From the NCBI RefSeq assembly GCF_038443385.1, contig NZ_CP151726.1, forward strand, positions 744,001 to 808,000: DNA of 64,000 nucleotides, in the 5' to 3' direction. Under the pieces are notes generated by a model. It had not been told where the DNA came from, did no database searches, and was given only the letters and a program-made list of their open reading frames with translations. Shown in pieces: positions 29,483-39,663 of the stretch (its first letter is position 1; each line of letters starts with the position of its first letter). The translations under genes and the position numbers were made by a program. Source of the stretch: Stieleria varia. GTDB taxonomy: Bacteria; Planctomycetota; Planctomycetia; Pirellulales; Pirellulaceae.

Positions 29483-29509
29483 TGGTCCAATTTTCTTCAG
29501 CGTTTAGGG

Positions 29510-32500
29510 ATGGGCCGTTCAACCTCCATGACATCGAGCCAGTGGATGACTGATCCGACAATCGAATCTTCGAAATTGCGACGGCAAGCTCTCAACGTCC
29601 TGTTTGGAATTGCGTTGACCCTCGCTTTGACGGGGGGATGCAGCAATAACAGTGAAACCGACCCGACGAACACAGCGGCGACGAGCGGAGAGTCAAACGC
29701 TGAGATCAGCGCTGAGACCAAGACCACTGGCGACGATACCATTCGCAATGCCACAACTGAAACCAAGACGGCAGCGTCAGAGAAAACACCGCCGCCACTC
29801 AGCCGAGAGGAAAGACTCGATGCGGTACTGGAACTGCAAACCCAAAATAAACACGACCAAGCCGCCAAGATCTTGCAAGGTTTGATCATCGAAGACCCGA
29901 CGGACTACGTCGCAGTGTTTCACTTGGCCAACTCCACGGCCGCTCAAGGCAACTTACGCGATGCGGTTGAGCTACTCGCTGGTATTCCCCCAAGCGATCC
30001 CGATTCTGGTTTGCCCGCTTTGGGAGTTTCAGCCGACTGGTGCATGCAACTGGAGCAATTTGACCAAGCGGAAGAAAAGTATCGCAAGATCCTGCAACTG
30101 ATGCCCGAATTCAACATCGCACGTCGTCGCCTCGCGTACCTGCTGAACCGTCAAGGAAGACGCCATGAAGCAAACGCGTTGATTCGCGAACTCTGCAAGG
30201 CGGGCGATGTGACTCAAGAGGAACTCTATTCCTTGATCGTGGAATCTGATGCGATGTACGATCCGCCTGGGGAAGCTCCAGTAGACGGCGCCAATCCGTA
30301 TTGGCCTATTGGACCTTTGGCAGAGGCCCGGCAGCTTTTCACCTTGCAGCGATATGCTCAAGCCGCCGACCTAATTCAGCCATTGATCGACAGTGGCGGT
30401 GCTTCCCAGGCAGCGGTCGCTTTTTGCGGTCTAATGCTCGCCGAAAGCCAACAAGACGATCGCTTCGTACAATGGCTGCGTCAAACCAGCGATGAAACCA
30501 AAGAGTTTCCCGAGTATTGGGCCGCTCTGGGAATCCACTTGGCACGTGAAACCCGATACGAAGAATCAATTGGCGCCTTTGCCCAGGCGCTTCGCGGAGA
30601 CCCCTCGGATCACCGTAGTGTACGTCGGATGATTCTTGGCTTTCGATCCGTGGCCGAACCAACATCCGCCGAAGCGTTCACGAAGCGGTTTCAAACACTC
30701 AATCGCGTGATCACCCTGTCCAACCAGATCGCTACGGCGGATGGTTCTCAGGCCAAAGCGATGGCCGAGTTGGCTGACGCCTTGGAACAGATGGGACGAC
30801 GATTGGAAGCGACGATGTGGCGATCGCTAGTCGCCGTCCAGTCGCCCAATCGCGACAAGGATCTGCAGGCGTTGAACCAGACACTGCGGAGACTGGTTGC
30901 CGACGATCTAGCGTTCCCCAGTTTGGAGGAACGACTTTGCGGTGTCGACATGAAAGACTTTCCACTGCCAGAGTTTGAGTTGCCAACGATCGGGCCACCC
31001 GACGGCCCTGTCTTGTCACCTCCCTTCCTCGCCAAAGATTTCCCCCAACCCGAGCTGAACACACAAGCAATCTTCCGAAATATCGCTGCAGAGATCGGAC
31101 TGCAACATCGATATCAGGTCGCCGCAAGCGAGCAAACCAAAGCGTTTGCGATCTACCAGCAACTTGGAGGCGGTGTCGCCGTGCTGGACTTTGATTTGGA
31201 CGGATGGTGCGACCTGTATTTCGCCCAAGGCGATGCCGATCCGCCCCAGTTCGTCGCCCGCCAATCGGACCAATTGTATCGTCATCTTGCCAATGTACTG
31301 GCAAACAAGTCGCAGCATCGCTTGGTCGATGCCACCGATCTTGCCGGATTGCATGACCAGCAGTACACAATCGGCGTCTCCGCGGGCGACTGGAATCAAG
31401 ACGGCTTTCCCGATCTGGTCACCAGCAACATGGGCGTCAACCGGTTGTACATCAATCAAGGCGACGGAACGTTTGTTTCGCAAGCTTTGGATGCCCAACG
31501 CGATCTGCAACGTTGCCCCTCTTCATTGGCAATCGGCGATGTAACGGGCGACCATTTGCCAGACATTGTCGCGGTGAACTACGTTCGTGACAGTGAAGTC
31601 ACACGAAAACCGAGCCTCAATTCCAATGGCTATGTTGACGTGGGGCTCTCGCCGCTGGAGTTTCAAGCTGGACAGGATCAGCTTTACAAGTCCAGTCCGG
31701 ATGGTCAGTGGGTTCTGTCGACTCTGGGAGACACGGAGGAAACGGCCAAGCAAGGTTTGGGCGTCGTCGTGACTGGGCTTGATGATCAGCGGGGCAACGA
31801 GATCTTGGTCGGCAACGATGCGGTGCAGAATCAGCTTTGGAGCCGTTTACCGACGGGCGATTGGGTCGATCGATCCATTGCCCGAGGCTGTGCGTTTGGT
31901 GCTCGCGGACTAGCGACTGCCGCAATGGGCATTGCTGTGGGAGACCTGGATCGATCAGGTACAGTCGATTTTCACATCACGAATTTTTCCGACGAACCGG
32001 TCAGTCTGTATTTGCAAGAGGGCGGCACCTTCCGAGATCTCTGCATTCGCTTTGGACTGGTCGATGACAGCGTGCCGCTGGTCGGATTCGGCACACAGCC
32101 CTTGGACTTTAACAACGACGGCTGGCTGGATCTGGTGATCGCCAACGGTCACGTCGATGACCTGGGTTCCGCCGACAAGCCGTTTCGCCAACGCTTGCAA
32201 CTGTTTGCCAACGCCGGCAGTCGATTTGAATTGATCGACGTTGCGGAAGATCCCTATTGGTCGCAACCCCACTCAGGTCGCGCATTGGCCATGCTCGATT
32301 TCGATCGAGATGGTCGGCAAGATTTCGTCGTGACGAACTTGCTGGAATCGTCATCACTGCTGCTGAACGAAACCGTGCAAGCCAATCACTGGATTAAGAT
32401 TGGATTGGTGGGCACGAACAGCGAACGCGATGCAATCGGCGCACGCGTCACGATTACCAGCGGAGCGAGGCAGTGGTCGCATTGGGTGACGTCGGGGGAC

Positions 32501-32671
32501 GGTTACTTGTGCAAGAACGAGAGCGAAATGCACGTCGGCCTGGGCGACACCGCGGCGATCGATCACATCGATGTCCAGTGGCCCGACGGGACAACGCAGA
32601 CTTTCCAGGACATCCCCATCGATCAAAAAGTGCTGTTGATCCAAGGCCAACCTACATTCCAACTGCAGTGA
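29510..32671 (+). CDS. TPR + FG-GAP + ASPIC/UnbV lipoprotein (CRTAC1-like) 1
   Basis: 1053 residues. A lipobox (LALTGGC, Cys44) predicts a lipid-anchored exported protein. TPR-like helices fill about 95-470 (AVFHLANSTAAQGNLRDAVE and others). An FG-GAP/integrin-type propeller runs from about 550 to 935 with Ca-binding DxDxDG loops (LDFDLDGWCDLYF, DWNQDGFPDLV, LDRSGTVDFHI, DFNNDGWLDLV). The ASPIC/UnbV domain ends it (ERDAIGARVTI, WVTSGDGYLCKNESE, IDVQWPDGTTQTF). It is related to human CRTAC1 and very common in planctomycetes. The function is unknown; probable glycan or surface binding. Confidence 0.9.
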   Translation: MGRSTSMTSSQWMTDPTIESSKLRRQALNVLFGIALTLALTGGCSNNSETDPTNTAATSGESNAEISAETKTTGDDTIRNATTETKTAASEKTPPPLSREERLDAVLELQTQNKHDQAAKILQGLIIEDPTDYVAVFHLANSTAAQGNLRDAVELLAGIPPSDPDSGLPALGVSADWCMQLEQFDQAEEKYRKILQLMPEFNIARRRLAYLLNRQGRRHEANALIRELCKAGDVTQEELYSLIVESDAMYDPPGEAPVDGANPYWPIGPLAEARQLFTLQRYAQAADLIQPLIDSGGASQAAVAFCGLMLAESQQDDRFVQWLRQTSDETKEFPEYWAALGIHLARETRYEESIGAFAQALRGDPSDHRSVRRMILGFRSVAEPTSAEAFTKRFQTLNRVITLSNQIATADGSQAKAMAELADALEQMGRRLEATMWRSLVAVQSPNRDKDLQALNQTLRRLVADDLAFPSLEERLCGVDMKDFPLPEFELPTIGPPDGPVLSPPFLAKDFPQPELNTQAIFRNIAAEIGLQHRYQVAASEQTKAFAIYQQLGGGVAVLDFDLDGWCDLYFAQGDADPPQFVARQSDQLYRHLANVLANKSQHRLVDATDLAGLHDQQYTIGVSAGDWNQDGFPDLVTSNMGVNRLYINQGDGTFVSQALDAQRDLQRCPSSLAIGDVTGDHLPDIVAVNYVRDSEVTRKPSLNSNGYVDVGLSPLEFQAGQDQLYKSSPDGQWVLSTLGDTEETAKQGLGVVVTGLDDQRGNEILVGNDAVQNQLWSRLPTGDWVDRSIARGCAFGARGLATAAMGIAVGDLDRSGTVDFHITNFSDEPVSLYLQEGGTFRDLCIRFGLVDDSVPLVGFGTQPLDFNNDGWLDLVIANGHVDDLGSADKPFRQRLQLFANAGSRFELIDVAEDPYWSQPHSGRALAMLDFDRDGRQDFVVTNLLESSSLLLNETVQANHWIKIGLVGTNSERDAIGARVTITSGARQWSHWVTSGDGYLCKNESEMHVGLGDTAAIDHIDVQWPDGTTQTFQDIPIDQKVLLIQGQPTFQLQ

Positions 32672-32705
32672 TCGGGAATGGCAAGACGCTTGGCGGGGCA
32701 CGCTA

Positions 32706-32753
32706 TCGACTTGGAAAGTCGAGCGACGATTGTCGTTCGACTTTCCAAGTCGA
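32706..32753. repeat. 48-bp near-perfect palindrome
   Basis: TCGACTTGGAAAGTCGAGCG against its complement in 32730-32753, only two mismatches per 24-nt arm. It lies 35 nt after the stop of the ASPIC/UnbV gene and may act as a transcription end or mRNA-protecting hairpin. It has no T-run. Confidence 0.7.
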
Positions 32754-32924
32754 GAACGCACAACACGATCCGCCCAAACACAAACCATACGCTTCGTGCT
32801 GTGCTGCGTAACTGTTACCTCCCCCGGCTGCTGAGTGAGGTGACAGAAACCTGCGAAGCGCCGCTGTACCGCAACAACTGATTATTGAACAGCACACCGT
32901 AGAGCTACATCAACAAAGCTACAC

Positions 32925-34952
32925 TTATTTCCCGCCCGCTGCCGCGCGGAGTTGCTTTTCTCGCTGAGCGAACTGTTGTGACAGCGTCGGGTTGACTGTG
33001 CGGTACAGCACCGAGAGTGAATGATAGGGAGGTGTGTAACTGCCATCGATTTCAATCGCTGCACGGAAAGCCCGTTCTGCATCTGGAATTCGTCCCACAC
33101 GGGCCAAACACAGTCCAAGATTGTATTGATCACTGGCGGTGCGCCGGATCCGCGTCAGTTCCTCCAGCGATTGCACTGCATCGGCAAAGTTACCGTTGTC
33201 CATCAGCAACATCGACAACGCCTCCAACGCGGCTTCGCGACTTCTGAGCGGTCGTGGTTCCAGTTGCAAAGTCTGAGGCGCAAACCGAAGGACGCGTTGC
33301 CGCTGACGAATGACTTCTGCACGATTGGCGTCCACCGGAGGCAAGTTCTCGGCTTTGATCCATGCCATGCGAGCCAACAAGCTGTAGATTTCGGCGTCAC
33401 TGCGATCGTTGCGAAGCAACTCCAGCAACTGGTCGCTTTCCTGATACTGAGCAAGCGGACCTAGATTCCCCAGTTGGGCTTGATCCACCGCGTTGTAAGC
33501 CTCCGCCAAGCGATCTCGTCGTGCGAGTTGTTGCTCGCTCAATGAGGTCGTCTGTTGCAATCGTCGCAACTGCCGCGGCGTGATGTCGACGTTTTGCGGA
33601 ACGCCATCGCGATAAATCGCAATCAGGTGACTGGTGGTGCTGGTGTGCGGTACTTCACTGGCGATGGAAGGCATATGACAAGAAACGCAATCGTTGCCGC
33701 ACTGCGTTTCGCGATCTGCGATCGGCATGGCGCATCCCTGGTCGGCGTGACACTGATTGCATTGGTCACGTCGATAGGAGACTTGGTCGGCAATGGGCTC
33801 ACTACGATGTGAATCGTGACAGGTGACACAAGTCAAAGTTTCCGATTGCACGTAACACGGACTTTGCCACATCTGATCGAAATGGCCGGTGAATACTTTG
33901 CTGAAATCGCCGGGCGGTTCGTTCTTGTAGTGCACGCGGGTCTGAGCCAAGTCTTCGCCCGCGACGAAATCCCAAATGTCTTTCCCTGCCGCGTGGACGA
34001 CCACGTCGCCTTGCAAGTGGCACTGCCCGCACATTGACTCCACTTGCATCCGATCCAGCTCATTGGGATTCACGATTTTTGAGTCCACGACCTCAGTCGG
34101 CTCCGTTTTGTTTGTCGCGACATCGCGATACAACCGGGTGTGTTCTTCACCGGGGCCGTGACAACGCTCGCAACCGATCGCCAGCTCATGAATGATCGGC
34201 TTGTGAGGATTGTTGTCGCGACGACTGACCAGTCCTGCGTGACAGAACAGGCAATCGGCATCAATCAAACGCGTCATCGCAAAATGATTCGGTTGGTCGT
34301 AGCCGGGTGCCATGCCAAAGTGATCGCTGCCCCGATACCATGTCACCGGTGATTGCAACAGATAGTCCTCGTCCGTCAACAGATAGCCTTGCGCAAACGC
34401 GCCGCTGCCCATCGCGTAGCCCACGGGCAATTCATTGACCAAGACACGATCACGCGGGCCGTCTCCGAAGCGTTTCCACTCGCGGTGCCAGAGCGTCCCC
34501 TCTTGCTCAACCGTATCGTATTCACGCCCGCTGGCAGGATGCTGCAGCTTGATGTCCCGCGATCGATCCTTCATCGCGTCGACCAGGGAAAGCGATCGGC
34601 TGTGATGCGTTTCTAGAAAGCTGGCATGGCGGTTGGGGTGGCACTGAGCACAGGTTGCCGTGCCGACATAACCCTCGGGGAACTCACCTTGCGGTGCCAG
34701 TGTGGTCGACCAAGGAGATGCGTTGAGCGGTTCCGACGAATCACCGTCGGATCGTTCGGCGGAGTCCGTCGCGTCGGGCTCTCTGGCGGCTGATTTTGAT
34801 GCGTTCGCTGCAGACGTGGCTTGAGAGGACTGGTCGGCACCGGTCGGCGTTTGCGGACCGGAATTTTCCACAGGGGAGCCACACCCGCTGGCCACCCAGC
34901 AGAGGATGGCGAGGGCGATTGCGGAAACGATTCGCTGGGACAAGTCTCGCAC
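32925..34952 (-). CDS. Heptaheme cytochrome c lipoprotein with TPR tail
   Basis: 675 residues. The lipobox VASGC (Cys24) indicates an outer-membrane or periplasmic lipoprotein. A low-complexity linker follows to about 90. Seven CxxCH heme sites are visible in order: CAQCH (101), CLFCH, CERCH, CGQCH, CVTCH, CNQCH, CVSCH, all before residue 460. The pattern and the HHSRSL segment after the first site match cytochrome c554/NrfA-like multiheme domains. The C-terminal 120 residues are TPR-like (EALSMLLMDNGNFADAVQSL, QYNLGLCLARVGRIPDAERA). Electron transfer is likely. It is flanked by ASPIC/UnbV and DUF1559 genes, a frequent planctomycete neighbourhood. Confidence 0.92.
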   Translation of the reverse strand: MRDLSQRIVSAIALAILCWVASGCGSPVENSGPQTPTGADQSSQATSAANASKSAAREPDATDSAERSDGDSSEPLNASPWSTTLAPQGEFPEGYVGTATCAQCHPNRHASFLETHHSRSLSLVDAMKDRSRDIKLQHPASGREYDTVEQEGTLWHREWKRFGDGPRDRVLVNELPVGYAMGSGAFAQGYLLTDEDYLLQSPVTWYRGSDHFGMAPGYDQPNHFAMTRLIDADCLFCHAGLVSRRDNNPHKPIIHELAIGCERCHGPGEEHTRLYRDVATNKTEPTEVVDSKIVNPNELDRMQVESMCGQCHLQGDVVVHAAGKDIWDFVAGEDLAQTRVHYKNEPPGDFSKVFTGHFDQMWQSPCYVQSETLTCVTCHDSHRSEPIADQVSYRRDQCNQCHADQGCAMPIADRETQCGNDCVSCHMPSIASEVPHTSTTSHLIAIYRDGVPQNVDITPRQLRRLQQTTSLSEQQLARRDRLAEAYNAVDQAQLGNLGPLAQYQESDQLLELLRNDRSDAEIYSLLARMAWIKAENLPPVDANRAEVIRQRQRVLRFAPQTLQLEPRPLRSREAALEALSMLLMDNGNFADAVQSLEELTRIRRTASDQYNLGLCLARVGRIPDAERAFRAAIEIDGSYTPPYHSLSVLYRTVNPTLSQQFAQREKQLRAAAGGK

Positions 34953-35002
34953 TGGCCGCGTGTACCGTGAAAAAGGATCGATTCGGAGTCCCGAATATAC
35001 AG

Positions 35003-35036
35003 AAAAAAACCTCGCCCACGGATGCGGGCGAGGTTT
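35003..35036 (-). terminator. Rho-independent terminator of the DUF1559 gene
   Basis: On the minus strand AACCTCGCCC, an 8-nt loop and GGGCGAGGTT form a 10-bp perfect stem, followed by a run of T residues (35009 down to 35003). It lies 28 nt beyond the DUF1559 stop and before the heptaheme gene. Confidence 0.9.
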
Positions 35037-35063
35037 CGAATTGTGATCAAGTAACCAGAGGTG

Positions 35064-36317
35064 TTACTGGTTCAACTGTTCTTCGATGACTTCTTTGGCA
35101 GCCCGTGTGCCCATGGCACCCCAAAGCCCATAGGGGCTCTTCTTGCCGGGCCTGTTGTAGAAGCTGATCGAAGGAGCATTTTGGTCGCCCGCCTCGATGG
35201 AGTCGGAGATGAAGATCACAGCACCGTCGCCCATCAGGATGTGGGCACCACCTTGGTGACGGCTACTTGGTGGCAATGAGCCAGCAGCGTCTTGGTGACC
35301 ACCCATGCACGACTCGGCATTCGGAGGACGAATGGTCCAGACCATGTTGGAGGTCGCTTGGTAGAATGCCCAGTTCATCCCGCGAGACTGACGATCGCTG
35401 TGGATCAAGTTCGGGGTTGTGCAAGTACCGCCTTGGCACCAGAAGTTTGGTGCCAAGGGATCCAACTGGTTGTTCTCAACACACCACATCGGATTGAACT
35501 GAGGACCGGCCGTTCCGACGGCGTCCCATTGATCACCGTTGGTCACCGAGATGGCACTTCGCTTGTCGAGGTCACCCAAGTCCGAGACGATTTCACCCAT
35601 GCATACGGTGTTGGACAAACCGTCCAAAATGTCTCGGAACTTGGCTTCGCGACGAACACCAAAGAAACCACGGTCGACGGCTTGAGCGCGTTGTGCACGC
35701 CAAGCGTCACCTGGAGTCAAGTTGTTGTTCTTCAGGTTGTCTTGCTGCAGCACGTGGCAAGAGTCGCCCATTGCAGCAGCGTAGTTACAACGAGACAAAG
35801 CAGGTTGTCCGCTGCCTGGGTCGCTGGGGCAACGCAGCGTGGGAAGCTCAGTCGCCCACGGCACGTATTCCCACTGGTCACGAGGGCTCGGTCCCATCGC
35901 TGGCCAGCGGCCGCCGACTGATGGAATCGTGTAACCTGGAGTCACGGTTGCTTGGCTCGGATTGCTGATCGATTCCCAAAGAGCTTGTTGCTCGAAGAAA
36001 GGGGTCAATCCGACGTGAATGCTCAAGCACTCGTTGTTGGAGTTGTCCGAAGGACGCCACCACTCTGGACCGCCAGAGGTGACGCCAGCGATCCCGGTAC
36101 CGCTACCGACCGTCGGGATCTGCTTGTAAGTGGAGTGGTAATTCTGGATTGCCAAACCGATTTGCTTGAAGTTGTTGCTGCAGCTCATTCGACGCGCGGC
36201 TTCCCGAGCGGCTTGAACTGCGGGCAACAAAAGCCCCACAAGAATGCCGATGATGGCGATGACGACCAACAGCTCCACAAGTGTGAAACCGCTAGCCCGA
36301 TTTCTGAAAGGTTTCAT
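35064..36317 (-). CDS. DUF1559 protein with type IV pilin-like N-terminus
   Basis: 417 residues. The prepilin motif [20 protein letters not shown] (10-29) with a short basic leader is cut and methylated by prepilin peptidase in known systems. It is followed by the planctomycete hallmark [17 protein letters not shown] and the DUF1559 (SBP_bac_10) domain, which ends with the [18 protein letters not shown] segment. Such proteins are major, highly duplicated pseudopilin-like proteins in planctomycetes; their exact role is unknown. It has its own terminator (35003-35036), so it is probably a single-gene unit. Confidence 0.95.
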   Translation of the reverse strand: MKPFRNRASGFTLVELLVVIAIIGILVGLLLPAVQAAREAARRMSCSNNFKQIGLAIQNYHSTYKQIPTVGSGTGIAGVTSGGPEWWRPSDNSNNECLSIHVGLTPFFEQQALWESISNPSQATVTPGYTIPSVGGRWPAMGPSPRDQWEYVPWATELPTLRCPSDPGSGQPALSRCNYAAAMGDSCHVLQQDNLKNNNLTPGDAWRAQRAQAVDRGFFGVRREAKFRDILDGLSNTVCMGEIVSDLGDLDKRSAISVTNGDQWDAVGTAGPQFNPMWCVENNQLDPLAPNFWCQGGTCTTPNLIHSDRQSRGMNWAFYQATSNMVWTIRPPNAESCMGGHQDAAGSLPPSSRHQGGAHILMGDGAVIFISDSIEAGDQNAPSISFYNRPGKKSPYGLWGAMGTRAAKEVIEEQLNQ

Positions 36318-36519
36318 TCGTTACTCCTGAGATGTAGAATGAAAAGAGAACAATAAACAAGTGAACGATTATACCCTGAAAACGCGAATTAGCGTGAGGG
36401 TTACCGCCCTAAATTACTCAAATATGCTGACTATGCGACCCCAATTCGGTCAAACCGGGGTCTTGAATCCAGGAATTAAGTCCCTTTCCCAGGCGGTATA
36501 AGTTTCTTTGCTCAATTCG

Positions 36520-39500
36520 ATGATCCAACAACTCGGATTCGCTTGTCTGGCCGCACCCTTAATGCTTGCAACCATTTCGGGATGTCGCGAATCAACCCCT
36601 GACAGCGGGGTGAATTCCGGCGTTGTCGTCGATTCGGAAGAGCCCCGCGACGCCATGAGTCGGGCCATGCAGCTTAGAGATTGGGCGACAGCGGATCGCT
36701 TCGCCAAGCAGGCCCTGATCGCCGAACCGGATGATCCGGAGTTGCTGACCAGCGCAGCCAAGATCGCCGCATTGAGCGGTCAGAAGCGAGAAGCGGCGCG
36801 TCTGCTGACACATGCTGCCAAAGCAGCGGGCTACTTGCCGTCCAGTCGAGTCGACTTTGCCGTGCAAGCTTTGATCGATGTCGGTGAGTTGTACGCAGCG
36901 ATCGACCTGCTCAATGAGTCTTTGGCTGCCAACGGCGACAACACGACCCATCGAAAGATGTTGATCGGGTTTCTCGGGGAAGCCCAACGAACGGAATTGA
37001 TCCCGCCCCATCTGAAACGGTTGATTCAGAATCGAGCTTTTGACGTTCAGTTGCTGTTGGCGGTCACCGAAACGTCGTCACGGCGGTTTTCCTTCAACAC
37101 CGCCAAGATTTTGTTGGAACGCAACCCTGATGACCATCGCGTGCGATTGGGAGACGCCTTGGAATTGCTCGACAAGCACGACGCCATCGCATGCGAAACG
37201 ATGCTGCGTGAGATCCTAGAGCATCACCCAAAGTTTGCCCCCGCCTACGCACTGTTGGGGCAAACACTGATGGAACAACGCAGGATCGACGAGATTCCCG
37301 CATGGGCGGATGCGGCGCCGGTCGACTGTCGCGAACACGCCGATTACTGGCTGACGATCGGAGACTGGGCGGCCTCGTTCGACAAACACCAGCAGGCTGC
37401 GAGGGCTTACTGGGAGGCAACACGACGTGACCCCAACGACAGCAACGCATGGATTCGTCTTTCCCAAGCCTTGCGAAGTGTTCGATCATCACAAGCCGTC
37501 GATGATTCTAACGCCGTATCCGACGCCCAACTGCACGCCATCGAAGCCCGCATCGAACGACTGCTAAAGCTGCGCGCACACTACTATGACTTCACCTGGG
37601 AAGGCAAGGACCGCCAAGCCAACGCCGTTGCCATCGCCGACGACCTGTTTGCGTTGGGTCGAACGTGGGAAGCGGAAGCCTGGACCGCCGTGGCCACCAC
37701 GATGAAAAAGGAACCGACGTCGCGACTTGGGGAACTACGAAAAGAAGTGTTGGCTCGACTGAGCAAGGATCCCAGTTGGATCTCGCCGATCGATCAGCCT
37801 TCGCTCGCACTGGATCTCTCACCTTGGCCCGAACCGACGCTTCAATCGCCCAATCAACAACCGTCCAAAAGCACTGGCATCGCTCCCCGACTCGCATCGC
37901 ACGACCATCTGCTGATGCGTGACGAAAGTGAGACCTGGCAACTGGATGGCGTCGGCGCCAAAAACAATCCAGACAATGCAAAGCTTGCGGCTTTGATCCG
38001 ATCGACAGGAGTCGGCGGCGGCGCGATCGATTTCGATCTGGACGGCTGGCCCGATGCGTTGGTGATGGGAGCGGGCGGCACGATGCTGAAATCGGACTCG
38101 ATGGCAAACGAGTTGCTGCGAAACCTCGGCGATCGTTTCATCAAGGTCACTGCAATGACCGGAACGGGAGATCGTGGATACGGGCAAGGCGTGGCCATCG
38201 GCGATTTCAACGAAGACGGCTTCGCGGACTTGTTCTTTGCCAACCTCGGTAAGAATAAACTGCTGAGAAACAATGGCGACGGCAGTTTCAGTGACTGCAC
38301 CGAATTGCTCGACGATGGTCAGTGGCAGGAATGGAGCACCTGCGGCGCTTTTGTTGATATGAATCGAGACGGCATCACCGATTTGTTGACGACGAACTAC
38401 TGCCGAACGATTGCCAACATGGACAAGGCGTGCCCAGACGCCAACGGCGTACCCGGGCCATGTCACCCGCTGAAGTTTCCCGCTCACCGAGATCAATTCT
38501 TCGTGGGCAAGGGCGATGGAAGCCTGCAAGATGTGTCCGACACATGGATCGGCGATGTGACACCCGGTCGAGGACTAGGCATTGTCGCCGGTGCTCTGGA
38601 CGGTCGACAGATCGGTGCCTTTGTCGCCAACGACATGACACCCAATGCTTTTTATCGCTACCTCGGCAGTGCAGATCAGCGACTCGACGAGAACGCCACC
38701 GTCAGCGGATTGGCCGTCGACGGACGGACGATTGCTCAAGCATCGATGGGGATCGCATGCAGTGATTTCGATGGTGACGGAGACTTGGACTTCTACGTCA
38801 CAGGTTTCGGTCGCGAATACAATATTTTATACGATCAAGTCGCACCGGGGCTGTGGCAGGACATCACGAACAAACTGGACTTGGTGCAATCCACATTACC
38901 CATGGTCGGATTCGGCACCGAAGCGATCGACTTGGACGCAGACGGCATTGACGAAATCTTGGTGACCAATGGACACATCGGCGATTTCAATGAGCCGGAT
39001 AGTTTGCCCTACGAACAGCCGCTCCAGGTATTCCGCCGCGGTGCCTCGGGCAGTTTCCAATGGGTGGATGACGATCGATGGGGCGACTACTTTCGTCAAA
39101 GCCACGTCGGTCGCGCGTTGTGGACGATCGATGTCAACCGCGATGGTCACAGCGACGTGATGATCACACACTCCTACGAACAGATGAGGTTGCTGGTCAA
39201 TCACACCAAAAGTGATGCCGATCGAATCGCATTTCAATTGGTCGGGACCGATGACAGTCGCGGCGCCGTGGGTGCGATCATTCGCTTTGTGTGCAACGGC
39301 CGCCAACGAAGTTTGTGGGCGCTGGCCGGAGGCGGATACTTGTGCACCAACGAAAACATCTTGCGTGCCGGGTTGGGTCAGGCTGACGAAGTGACTGACG
39401 TGACAGTGACGTGGCCCAACGGCGACACTCAATCACTTGGCACCCTGCCGTCCAATCAGCTTTACTTGATCGTGCAGGGAGATGGCTTGCCGTTTGTGAT

Positions 39501-39531
39501 GGATGAATATGCCGCCGCCGGGAAAGATTGA
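36520..39531 (+). CDS. TPR + FG-GAP + ASPIC/UnbV lipoprotein 2
   Basis: 1003 residues from the ATG at 36520 (a TTG at 36508 is also in frame). The lipobox LATISGC gives Cys22. TPR-like repeats (about 45-420), an FG-GAP propeller (about 500-880: IDFDLDGWPDALVM, GDFNEDGFADLFFANLGKNK, SDFDGDGDLDFYVTGF) and a C-terminal ASPIC/UnbV domain (DSRGAVGAIIRFV, ALAGGGYLCTNENI, VTVTWPNGDTQSL). It is the closest relative of the next gene along its entire length, so the two are tandem duplicates. A TATAAG at 36497 lies only about 20 nt before the start, so the leader may be very short. Confidence 0.9.
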   Translation: MIQQLGFACLAAPLMLATISGCRESTPDSGVNSGVVVDSEEPRDAMSRAMQLRDWATADRFAKQALIAEPDDPELLTSAAKIAALSGQKREAARLLTHAAKAAGYLPSSRVDFAVQALIDVGELYAAIDLLNESLAANGDNTTHRKMLIGFLGEAQRTELIPPHLKRLIQNRAFDVQLLLAVTETSSRRFSFNTAKILLERNPDDHRVRLGDALELLDKHDAIACETMLREILEHHPKFAPAYALLGQTLMEQRRIDEIPAWADAAPVDCREHADYWLTIGDWAASFDKHQQAARAYWEATRRDPNDSNAWIRLSQALRSVRSSQAVDDSNAVSDAQLHAIEARIERLLKLRAHYYDFTWEGKDRQANAVAIADDLFALGRTWEAEAWTAVATTMKKEPTSRLGELRKEVLARLSKDPSWISPIDQPSLALDLSPWPEPTLQSPNQQPSKSTGIAPRLASHDHLLMRDESETWQLDGVGAKNNPDNAKLAALIRSTGVGGGAIDFDLDGWPDALVMGAGGTMLKSDSMANELLRNLGDRFIKVTAMTGTGDRGYGQGVAIGDFNEDGFADLFFANLGKNKLLRNNGDGSFSDCTELLDDGQWQEWSTCGAFVDMNRDGITDLLTTNYCRTIANMDKACPDANGVPGPCHPLKFPAHRDQFFVGKGDGSLQDVSDTWIGDVTPGRGLGIVAGALDGRQIGAFVANDMTPNAFYRYLGSADQRLDENATVSGLAVDGRTIAQASMGIACSDFDGDGDLDFYVTGFGREYNILYDQVAPGLWQDITNKLDLVQSTLPMVGFGTEAIDLDADGIDEILVTNGHIGDFNEPDSLPYEQPLQVFRRGASGSFQWVDDDRWGDYFRQSHVGRALWTIDVNRDGHSDVMITHSYEQMRLLVNHTKSDADRIAFQLVGTDDSRGAVGAIIRFVCNGRQRSLWALAGGGYLCTNENILRAGLGQADEVTDVTVTWPNGDTQSLGTLPSNQLYLIVQGDGLPFVMDEYAAAGKD

Positions 39532-39606
39532 ATGCGTTGTTGCCCGGTGAAGTTCAAGCAAAAACATCGTCTCACGTTGCTCGGCAACGCATTGCCGGTA
39601 TCTGGT

Positions 39607-39660
39607 GTAGTGGATTTCGCCAGAAATCCTTTGCGAAAGGAATTCTGGCGAATCCCACGA
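39607..39660. repeat. 54-bp palindromic element in coding frame, copy 1
   Basis: Starts GTAGTGGATTTCGCCAGAA and ends with TTCTGGCGAATCCCAC, an imperfect palindrome. In the frame of the next lipoprotein it reads VVDFARNPLRKEFWRIP. A second copy at 53725-53778 is in the same frame of another exported-protein gene. Confidence 0.85.
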
Positions 39661-39663
39661 CCA

